10,094 bases of DNA from Acidobacteriota bacterium (lineage in GTDB: Bacteria; Acidobacteriota; Vicinamibacteria; Vicinamibacterales; UBA2999), in assembly GCA_947465275.1 (NCBI GenBank), contig CANIAI010000049.1, forward strand, positions 1-10,094, read 5' to 3'. The notes under the pieces are model-generated. The model had not been told where the DNA came from, did no database searches, and worked only from the letters and a program-made list of their open reading frames with translations. How positions within the stretch are numbered: the first letter of the stretch is position 1; every line of letters starts with the position of its first letter. A program made the position numbers and the translations under genes. Shown here piece after piece: positions 1 through 5,191 of the stretch.

Positions 1-15
1 CGCTGCCTCGGAAGG

Positions 16-1146
16 ATGGCGTTGACCAAGACCATCGATGTGCTCGTCGTCGACGACGCGGTCGTCGTGCGACGCATCGTGAGCGACGTGCTCGCCGGCG
101 ATCCCGAGATCCGCGTCATCGGGACGGCGGCGAATGGAAGAATCGCGGTCCAGAAGCTCGCGCAGATCAAGCCGGATCTGGTGACACTCGACTTCGAGAT
201 GCCCGAGATGGACGGGCTGCAGACCCTCAAGGCGATCCGGCAGACGCACCCGCGGTTGCCGGTCATCATGTTCAGCACCCTGACCGCCCGCGGGGCGGTC
301 GAGACGCTCGACGCGCTCGCGGCGGGTGCCTCCGATTACGTCACGAAGCCGGCGAACGTCGGCAGCGTGACCGAAGCGCAGAACCGCATCCGCGAGCAGC
401 TCATCCCGAAGATCAAGGCGCTGTGCGGGGGCCGGTTCGTCCAGGCCCCGCCGGCGCCCCAGGCGGCCAGGCCGGCTGCCGCGCCAGGGCCGGGCCCGGC
501 GGCGGTCGCCAGGACCTCGGTGCGGCCGGCCGTCGGACACGGACTCGTACCGGCTCCCGACGCGGTCGCGATCGGGGTGTCGACCGGCGGTCCGAACGCG
601 CTGGCCGAACTCCTGCCGCAGTTGCCGGGCACGCTGCCGGTTCCGGTGTTCATCGTGCAGCACATGCCGCCGATGTTCACGCGGATGCTGGCGGAGCGGC
701 TCAACGAGCAGTGCGCCCTCCAGGTTGTCGAGGCGCAGGCCGGGATGGTCGTCAAGCCGGGCACGATCTACATCGCGCCGGGCGACTACCACCTGACCAT
801 CGAACGGCGCGGCACGCAGGTCGTGACGGCGCTGAATCAGGAACCGCAGGAGAACTCCTGTCGGCCCGCGGTGGACGTCCTCTTCCGCTCCGTGAGCGCC
901 GTGTACGGCGATCGACTCCTCGGCGTGGTGTTGACAGGCATGGGGCAGGACGGACTGCGCGGGTCCGAGGAAATCTGCCGACGGAATGGTCACGTGCTGG
1001 CCCAGGACCAGGCGACCAGCGTGGTGTGGGGCATGCCGGGGTTCGTGGCCCAGGCCGGGCTGACCGACGCGGTGTTGCCGCTCGGTCACATCGCGGCCGA
1101 GATCACGCGCCGGTGTTCCGCGGGCGCTCTCAGGCGAGGGGCATAG
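16..1146 (+). CDS. cheB: CheB: chemotaxis response regulator, protein-glutamate methylesterase/glutamine deamidase
   Basis: CheB removes methyl groups from glutamates of methyl-accepting chemotaxis receptors, and usually deamidates glutamines, in the cytoplasmic adaptation loop; phosphorylation of its receiver by CheA activates it. The 376-aa protein has a receiver at about residues 8-125 with acidic pair D13/D14, phospho-acceptor D59 in LDFEMPEMDG and K111 in TKP. An Ala/Pro-rich linker (about 143-180) follows. The methylesterase domain (about 182-368) carries the complete triad: S189 in GVSTGGP, H216 in QHMPP and D312 in GMGQDG. Length is typical of the family. The ATG at 16 fits the usual distance to the receiver, but the GGAAGG just before it has no spacer and the frame stays open to base 1, so a start upstream of the window cannot be excluded. 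cheR follows 2 nt after the stop, implying co-transcription and translational coupling. Function is very sure; the exact N-terminus is less so. Confidence 0.96.
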   Translation: MALTKTIDVLVVDDAVVVRRIVSDVLAGDPEIRVIGTAANGRIAVQKLAQIKPDLVTLDFEMPEMDGLQTLKAIRQTHPRLPVIMFSTLTARGAVETLDALAAGASDYVTKPANVGSVTEAQNRIREQLIPKIKALCGGRFVQAPPAPQAARPAAAPGPGPAAVARTSVRPAVGHGLVPAPDAVAIGVSTGGPNALAELLPQLPGTLPVPVFIVQHMPPMFTRMLAERLNEQCALQVVEAQAGMVVKPGTIYIAPGDYHLTIERRGTQVVTALNQEPQENSCRPAVDVLFRSVSAVYGDRLLGVVLTGMGQDGLRGSEEICRRNGHVLAQDQATSVVWGMPGFVAQAGLTDAVLPLGHIAAEITRRCSAGALRRGA

Positions 1147-1148
1147 AT

Positions 1149-1991
1149 ATGAGCACCGTGGCAGTGGCAAAGAGTTCGTTTGGGTGGGTGCGGGACCTGG
1201 TGCTGACGGAGCTCGGGATCGTGCTCGACGAGGGGAAGGACTACCTGGTCGAATCCCGGCTCCTCCCGATCGTGAAACGCGAGGGGCTCGAGTCGATCGA
1301 GGCGCTGGTGCTGTTGCTCAAGACCGGGCGTGCGCCAGTGGCCCTGAAGCGCGCGGTCCTCGACGCGATGACGACCAACGAGACGACGTTCCTGCGGGAT
1401 ACGACGCCGTTCGAGGTGCTGCAGACGTCGGTGCTGCCAAAGCTGATTGAGGCGCGGCGGGCGAAGCGCAAGCTTCGGATCTGGTACGCGGCGACGTCGA
1501 CCGGTCAGGAACCGTACTCGGTCTCGATGATCATCAACGACCACTTCCCGGAGCTCCTCGGCTGGAACCTGGAGCAGATCGGGACGGACGTCTCGCGGCA
1601 TGCGCTGGACCGCGCCAAGGCGGGTCGATTCAGCCAGCTCGAGGTGAACCGGGGACTGCCCGCGAAGCTGCTGATCAAGCACTTCAAGAAGGAAGGGCAG
1701 GACTGGCAGCTCAACGACAACATCCGGAAGATGATCAGGCTCGAGGAGATGAACCTCAACGGCGCCTGGCCGGTGATCACGGGCACCTATGACATCGTCT
1801 TTATCCGGAACGTCCTGATCTACTTCGACGTGCCGGCCAAGAAGAAGATCATGGGCCGCATCTACGACCTGCTCGCGCCCGATGGCTTCATGTTCCTCGG
1901 CGCGGCAGAGACGACGCTGAACCTCGACGAGCGGTTCACGCGCGCCGAAGGGGGACGCGGCGGCTGCTACAAGCGGGCCGAGCCGCGCTGA
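1149..1991 (+). CDS. cheR: CheR: chemotaxis receptor glutamate O-methyltransferase
   Basis: CheR transfers methyl groups from S-adenosylmethionine to receptor glutamates, opposing CheB. The 280-aa product has the all-helical N-terminal CheR domain (about 8-65) and the Rossmann-type methyltransferase domain (about 75-277). Visible signatures are TTNETTFLRD (75-84), the SAM-binding segment AATSTGQEPYS (114-124) and RNVLIYFD (220-227). It has no TPR or other C-terminal extension, so it is a minimal CheR. The ATG at 1149 is chosen because GAGGGG (1136-1141) lies 7 nt upstream and the protein then starts like other CheRs; the same frame is open far upstream inside cheB but codes nothing recognisable there. 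It sits 2 nt downstream of cheB, so the pair is very likely one transcript. The second SAM-motif position is Ala (AATSTG) where many CheRs have Gly or Ala followed by Cys, a mild variation. Confidence 0.96.
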   Translation: MSTVAVAKSSFGWVRDLVLTELGIVLDEGKDYLVESRLLPIVKREGLESIEALVLLLKTGRAPVALKRAVLDAMTTNETTFLRDTTPFEVLQTSVLPKLIEARRAKRKLRIWYAATSTGQEPYSVSMIINDHFPELLGWNLEQIGTDVSRHALDRAKAGRFSQLEVNRGLPAKLLIKHFKKEGQDWQLNDNIRKMIRLEEMNLNGAWPVITGTYDIVFIRNVLIYFDVPAKKKIMGRIYDLLAPDGFMFLGAAETTLNLDERFTRAEGGRGGCYKRAEPR

Positions 1992-2027
1992 CGGACACAC
2001 CGGACGGGTTCCGGGATACGGGTACGC

Positions 2028-2059
2028 ACACGAGGCGGGCCAATCGGCCCGCCTCGTGT
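2028..2059. terminator. Perfect 14-bp hairpin between convergent genes, probable bidirectional transcription barrier
   Basis: ACACGAGGCGGGCC (2028-2041) is followed by the 4-nt loop AATC and then its exact reverse complement (2046-2059). It lies 36 nt after the cheR stop and 38 nt before the stop of the convergent minus-strand gene, where a shared terminator would be expected. Neither side has a T-tract, so it is not a textbook intrinsic terminator. It may end transcription with Rho, or stabilise mRNA 3' ends in both directions. The stem is seen directly; the role is inferred. Confidence 0.7.
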
Positions 2060-2097
2060 CGTCTACAGGATGTCCGCGGCGCCGCGGGGCCGGGCTC

Positions 2098-2328
2098 TCA
2101 GTCCCGGCCGTGGAGTTCGTGGACGTAGTGCGCCCGGGTCTCGACTTCCGCGAGGCGCTCACTGGCGTGACGTGAGGCCTCGGTCAGGATCCGGCGGGCC
2201 TCGTCGTCGTTACGGGCGAGCAGATCGTCCAGGCGATGCCCGGCGGCTTCCACCCAGCCGCGAATCAGGTCGCGTTCCAGGCCCGCCAGCGGCTCCTCGG
2301 CGGGTTGCTCGGCTCGGATACCCGGCAT
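2098..2328 (-). CDS. Small helical protein of unknown function, downstream of the HPF-family gene
   Basis: I do not recognise this 76-aa product. It is charged and almost wholly predicted helical (about residues 11-70), rich in Ala, Glu, Arg and Leu, with no Cys, membrane segment or signal peptide; the heptad-like Leu/Ala spacing could support a short coiled coil. Its ATG lies one base after the TGA of the HPF-family gene (TGAGATG on the minus strand), so translation is probably coupled to that gene; GAGGTGAGGGG a little upstream could bind the ribosome. The tight junction, and a stop just before the terminator-like hairpin, are the main reasons to accept it as a real gene and the last gene of a two-gene operon. 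A partner or regulator of the HPF-like protein is possible but unproven. Confidence 0.6.
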   Translation of the reverse strand: MPGIRAEQPAEEPLAGLERDLIRGWVEAAGHRLDDLLARNDDEARRILTEASRHASERLAEVETRAHYVHELHGRD

Positions 2329-2329
2329 C

Positions 2330-2728
2330 TCAGCCCCTCACCTCTTCCCGCAGCTCGCGCGCCGCGTGCTGCACCTGCCGCCGCGCCACGTCGAAGGCGT
2401 CCTTGACCGCCGCGTGCGCGTCACGCGCACCTCCGCCGGCGTCGTTGCCCTTGTGGTGCGCCGATTCCTCGACATCGCGCAGCGTCCCGTGCGTCGACGG
2501 CTCGTGGCTGACCACGATTGGCGGCTTTCCGGGCAGGGTGATCTCCACCCTCACGTGGAACCGTCGATCGTCGTGCCGGTGGCGGTGCGGGATCTCGACG
2601 AGGACGCGGCAGCCGACGATGCCCGCGTGGAACTGCTCGAGCCACGCCACGCGCTCGCGGATGTCTGCCTCGAGGGCGTCGGAGTGCGGGATGCCTCGAA
2701 ACGTCACTTGCGTCGGTATCAGGGTCAT
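2330..2728 (-). CDS. HPF/RaiA-family ribosome-associated protein (short form)
   Basis: Members of this family bind the 30S decoding channel and promote ribosome hibernation or inactivation in stationary phase or stress. The 132-aa protein shows the family pattern: an N-terminal strand PTQVTFRGI (5-13), helix 1 with DIRERVAWLEQF (22-33), strands around CRVLVEIPHRHRH (40-52) and FHVRVEITLPGKPPIVV (57-73), and a C-terminal helix AVKDAFDVARRQVQ (107-120). There is no long C-terminal dimerisation domain, so it is a short HPF/YfiA-type member. A Gly/His-rich insert at about 75-102 replaces the usually short loop before the last helix. The ATG at 2728 is chosen because AGGAG lies 7 nt upstream; the reading frame stays open much further back but only as a shadow of the divergent hydrolase gene. 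The next gene follows after one base. A sigma-54-like promoter lies about 60 nt upstream. Family assignment is good; hpf versus raiA naming cannot be decided. Confidence 0.85.
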   Translation of the reverse strand: MTLIPTQVTFRGIPHSDALEADIRERVAWLEQFHAGIVGCRVLVEIPHRHRHDDRRFHVRVEITLPGKPPIVVSHEPSTHGTLRDVEESAHHKGNDAGGGARDAHAAVKDAFDVARRQVQHAARELREEVRG

Positions 2729-2735
2729 GACTGGT

Positions 2736-2740
2736 CTCCT
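2736..2740 (-). promoter_or_regulatory. Ribosome binding site that sets the HPF-family start
   Basis: The minus strand reads AGGAG with a 7-nt spacer to the ATG ending at 2728. This is the best Shine-Dalgarno match on the minus strand here. It argues against the upstream in-frame starts of the long open frame that runs back to 3340. Confidence 0.75.
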
Positions 2741-2786
2741 GGGGCTCTCCGGTGACTTCAAGGGATACCGATTCGAGGGGGAGGAA

Positions 2787-2803
2787 TGCAGCACGCGGGC
2801 CAA
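2787..2803 (-). promoter_or_regulatory. Possible sigma-54 (-24/-12) promoter for the HPF-family operon
   Basis: The minus strand reads TTGGCCCGCGTGCTGCA. Compared with the sigma-54 consensus YTGGCACGRNNNTTGCW it has the invariant GG (2801-2800) and GC (2789-2788) at the correct 10-nt spacing and mismatches at three of the less conserved positions. A start about 12 nt beyond the GC would lie near 2776 and give a leader of roughly 48 nt before the HPF-family ATG. The match is visible; activity is inferred, and GC-rich DNA raises the chance of accidental matches. Confidence 0.33.
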
Positions 2804-2805
2804 CA

Positions 2806-2829
2806 GCCGGGCTCCGTGATCGGCCCGGC
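2806..2829. repeat. Inverted repeat between the two sigma-54-like elements, possible operator
   Basis: GCCGGGC (2806-2812) and its exact complement GCCCGGC (2823-2829) are separated by 10 nt. The repeat lies almost symmetrically between the two divergent -24 elements. It could be a dimeric regulator site controlling both promoters. A 7-bp GC-only repeat is not rare at this composition, so the call is tentative. Confidence 0.35.
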
Positions 2830-2836
2830 CTGCCGG

Positions 2837-2853
2837 CTGGCAGTGGCGTTGCT
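2837..2853 (+). promoter_or_regulatory. Likely sigma-54 (-24/-12) promoter for the hydrolase gene
   Basis: CTGGCAGTGGCGTTGCT matches the sigma-54 consensus YTGGCACGRNNNTTGCW except at two positions, with the invariant GG (2839-2840) and GC (2851-2852) exactly spaced and the full TTGCT block present. Transcription would begin near 2864, leaving a leader of about 156 nt before the hydrolase ATG. Such promoters need an AAA+ enhancer-binding activator; none is encoded in the window. The match is seen; function is inferred. Confidence 0.45.
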
Positions 2854-3019
2854 TCGGGGCCCGCATCCGCTGCGTCGGTGGTATGCCCCGCATGAATCGC
2901 GACAGGCCATGGTGCGTACCGTCATCCATCCGGGGCCGCTCCCTGGGTGAAGAAGTTCGCACCCGGCAGGGAATCCTCCACACGCGGCGCGTCGGGTGCC
3001 TCGGCCTCCTGGAGCTGTC

Positions 3020-3673
3020 ATGGGCGTGAGTGCTGTGCAACCGGTTGCGATTCCACTGGCGGAAGGAGACCTCCGAGCCGACCTCCGGGGGCCCTCCGAG
3101 GCCCGTGTCCTGGTCCTGTTCGCGCACGGCAGCGGCAGCAGTCGCTTCAGCCGTCGCAACCGGTCCGTGGCCGATGCGCTCGAGCAGGACGGCATGGCCA
3201 CGCTGCTGGTCGACCTGCTGACGCAGGCGGAAGAGGCGCGGGATGTGCGCACCGGCGAGTTCCGCTTCGACGTGCCGCTGCTTGGCGGGCGGATGGTCCG
3301 CGTGCTCGACTGGGCGCGGCGCCATCCGGAACTGCGGCACATGGCGCTCGGGTGCTTCGGGTCCAGCACCGGTGCGGCGGCGGCGCTCATCGCGGCGGCG
3401 GAACGTCCCTCACTCGTGCAGGCGGTGGTGTCGAGGGGCGGGCGTCCGGACCTGGCCGGCGACGACGTGCTGGGACGCGTCCTGGCGCCGACGCTGCTGC
3501 TGGTGGGGGACGCCGATCCCGAGGGGCTGGATCTCAACCGACGCGCGTTGCGTCAGCTCGATGGTCACGCCGCCCTCGAGGTGATTCCCGGCGCGACGCA
3601 CCTGTTCGACGAACCCGGCGCGCTGGAGGCGGTGTCGCGCGCCGCCAGCGCCTGGTTCTCCCGATATCTGTAA
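3020..3673 (+). CDS. Alpha/beta hydrolase, dienelactone hydrolase-like family
   Basis: This is a predicted soluble cytoplasmic serine hydrolase of 217 aa; the substrate cannot be read from sequence. Visible alpha/beta-hydrolase features are FAHGSGSS after the early strand (34-41, oxyanion region), the nucleophile elbow GCFGSSTG (111-118) with S116 in G-S-S-T-G, an acid-bearing strand LLLVGDADPE (159-168, D164 or D166) and the catalytic His in GATHLF (H194). The pattern GSSTGAAAAL resembles the DLH-like subfamily whose members occur alone or joined to phosphoribosyltransferase domains. The ATG at 3020 is preferred because GGAG lies 5 nt upstream; an in-frame ATG at 2996 is possible but has no such site. 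It is transcribed divergently from the HPF-family operon with a sigma-54-like promoter upstream. The stop is only 7 nt from the stop of the convergent response regulator, leaving no room for a terminator. A role in general stress or starvation is suggested by the neighbours only. Confidence 0.83.
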   Translation: MGVSAVQPVAIPLAEGDLRADLRGPSEARVLVLFAHGSGSSRFSRRNRSVADALEQDGMATLLVDLLTQAEEARDVRTGEFRFDVPLLGGRMVRVLDWARRHPELRHMALGCFGSSTGAAAALIAAAERPSLVQAVVSRGGRPDLAGDDVLGRVLAPTLLLVGDADPEGLDLNRRALRQLDGHAALEVIPGATHLFDEPGALEAVSRAASAWFSRYL

Positions 3674-3680
3674 GGGGCGC

Positions 3681-5003
3681 TCAGGCGGCGCCTGCGGTCG
3701 CTCCGGCATCCGCCGCATCCGTGCGGGAACCCGCTGGCGCGGCGCCTCCCACATGCAGGCGGTCGGCGACCGACAGCCCCACCCAGAAGTCCCCCCCATC
3801 GGGAATGGCGAACGCGTGGAGGAATCCGTTCGTCTCGTTGACCGGCAGCACCGGACCGTCCGGGGTGAGGCGCGGGAGTCCCATCACGCTCGACAGGGAG
3901 CGCTCCCGGAAGTTGGCGTGGAGCCGACCCGAGAGCAGGTTCCCGAGCTCGCCGGACGTCGAGAGGCAATCCTCGGGGGTCATTTCCTCCGGCGGAGCGC
4001 CGAACATGCGCGAGGTGATCGTGCGCGCCGCACGCTCCGAGAGGTGCACCGCGAGCACGAGGTCGAAGCGGTCGCCGAGCACCATGTCGAGTGCCGACGT
4101 GAATGGCGTGGTCGGTCCCGGCGCGGACGACCCTTCCTGGAGCGTCTCTCCCAGCATCATCCCGAAGACCTGCTGCGTGGCGCTGACGACCATCGCGGTC
4201 AACTCCGGCACCACCGTGGTGACGGCGTTCAAGGGGCCGGGGATGGCGATGAACGATCGCACGGCTGCCTTGAAGGCGTCGGGAACGTAGCTGCGGCGGA
4301 GCGCCCCGTCGAACAGGCTCGTGTCGACCGTTTCGTCGTCGGAATTCACCAGCCGGATGATGCGCACCCCGCCAGGCCGACGCTCCCTGATTCTCCGGGC
4401 CAGGCGGTCGGGGGTCACCACGCCCAGGTCATCTCCGATGAAGACCAGGTCGCAGGGTGACTGCTGGAACGCGGAGAGCGCCGCCGCGCCGGAGCCGGCG
4501 TGCGCCACCGGGCCGTACTTCTCAATCTGCGAGGTGAAGAAGAAGCGGTAATCGAGGTTGCCCTCGGCGATGAGCGCCGGTGTCGTGGGCGACAGCCGGA
4601 TGTTCCGGGTGTCGACCGCCGCCTGCGCGGCGGGTGGCAGCGTGCGCAACAGGCGCCCGACCTTCGAGGAGACGGTCTCGGGGCGCGGCGGCTTGAGGAT
4701 GTAGTCGGCGATGCCGAGCTCGACGAGACGGCCGATCTGCCGCTCGTCCCGTTCCCGCGACAGGATGATCACCGGCGTGTGCTGGATCGTCTCGCTCGCC
4801 CGGATTTCCTCCAGCGTCTGGTAGCCGTCCATCCCCGGCATCTCGATGTCCAGCAGGACGAACGAGAAGTGCTGGCGGGCCATCAGGTCGAGCGCCTCGA
4901 CCCCGTTCTGGCACTCGTGGATATCGCACGGAAAGCTCTGCGTGAGCATCCGTCGCAGGATGAAGCGGGTCGCCGAATCGTCGTCGCAGATGAGTACGTG
5001 CAT
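3681..5003 (-). CDS. Receiver / pseudo-receiver / CheX-type phosphatase fusion response regulator
   Basis: The 440-aa protein has three modules. Receiver 1 (about 1-122) is complete: D7/D8, phospho-acceptor D52 in LLDIEMPGMDG, S82 and K104 in LKPP. A second receiver-like region (about 142-254) has lost the acidic pair (AEGN at 146-149), has Gly190 where the phospho-Asp belongs (FIGDD) and lacks the KP lysine, so it is probably a pseudo-receiver. The C-terminal region (about 260-415) resembles CheC/CheX: S348-x3-E352-x2-N355 in STSGELGNLLSG is the signature whose Glu and Asn attack phospho-Asp in CheX. An Ala-rich tail (about 419-440) looks disordered. Expected role: a phosphorylation-controlled phosphatase acting on its own receiver or on CheY-like receivers. 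The ATG at 5003 begins right at the receiver, but no good ribosome binding site precedes it. It is divergent from the PAS kinase, a possible partner. Receiver calls are sure; the CheX assignment is good. Confidence 0.85.
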   Translation of the reverse strand: MHVLICDDDSATRFILRRMLTQSFPCDIHECQNGVEALDLMARQHFSFVLLDIEMPGMDGYQTLEEIRASETIQHTPVIILSRERDERQIGRLVELGIADYILKPPRPETVSSKVGRLLRTLPPAAQAAVDTRNIRLSPTTPALIAEGNLDYRFFFTSQIEKYGPVAHAGSGAAALSAFQQSPCDLVFIGDDLGVVTPDRLARRIRERRPGGVRIIRLVNSDDETVDTSLFDGALRRSYVPDAFKAAVRSFIAIPGPLNAVTTVVPELTAMVVSATQQVFGMMLGETLQEGSSAPGPTTPFTSALDMVLGDRFDLVLAVHLSERAARTITSRMFGAPPEEMTPEDCLSTSGELGNLLSGRLHANFRERSLSSVMGLPRLTPDGPVLPVNETNGFLHAFAIPDGGDFWVGLSVADRLHVGGAAPAGSRTDAADAGATAGAA

Positions 5004-5191
5004 GGGGAACGGAGGGTCTGTGACTCCTCGATAGGGAATTCGACCGGTGCGCCTGCAACTTTAGGAAAAACATCAGGCTGCTTCGTGAATCCGGATATAA
5101 GGCCGGGCTGGGCCTGACGAAAACGGCAATCCGACGGTTCAGGTATCCATTACGATGGGACTACACCTGCATCGGAGCACGCGTCACCCCC
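5004..5191. promoter_or_regulatory. AT-richer divergent intergenic region, probable promoters for response regulator and kinase
   Basis: This 188-nt gap between divergent starts is visibly less GC-rich than the flanking genes, especially about 5055-5155, as expected for a promoter region. A TATAAG hexamer at 5096-5101 is the best -10-like sequence for the plus strand but lacks a TTGACA-like partner at normal spacing, and no sigma-54-type GG-N10-GC element was found. GGAG at 5174-5177, 14 nt before the kinase ATG, is a weak ribosome site. Promoters are therefore inferred from gene layout, not from motifs. Confidence 0.45.

Larger units (their letters stand above)
2729..3019. other. Divergent intergenic region between the HPF-family and hydrolase genes
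   Basis: This 291-nt stretch separates two divergently transcribed genes and holds no convincing coding sequence. It contains the HPF ribosome binding site, a minus-strand and a plus-strand sigma-54-like element, and an inverted repeat between them (listed separately). The 3' end carries GGAG (3011-3014) for the hydrolase start. A 48-codon plus-strand frame (2883-3029) in the hydrolase leader is rejected as a gene but would be transcribed from the plus-strand promoter. Confidence 0.7.

Noticed and set aside
423..1148. Upstream extension of the cheR frame inside cheB
   Set aside because: The extension translates to Arg/Gly/Ala-rich sequence unlike CheR. ATG at 1149 with GAGGGG 7 nt upstream gives a normal CheR length.
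1086..2162. Minus-strand frame (358 codons) opposite cheR
   Set aside because: No recognisable domain, low-complexity Arg/Pro/Leu composition, and it crosses the terminator-like hairpin and the complete cheR.
2883..3029. 48-codon plus-strand frame in the hydrolase leader, ending inside the hydrolase start
   Set aside because: Tempting as a leader peptide below the sigma-54-like promoter, but it is Arg-rich, has no clear ribosome site and resembles nothing recognisable. Conservation across relatives would be needed to revive it.
2729..3340. Upstream extension of the HPF-family frame
   Set aside because: It runs antisense into the hydrolase gene. The AGGAG site and family alignment put the start at 2728.
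5073..5101. Sigma-70-type promoter with TATAAG at 5096-5101
   Set aside because: The -10 hexamer is good but no -35-like hexamer exists at 16-18 nt spacing, so it is only mentioned within the intergenic entry.
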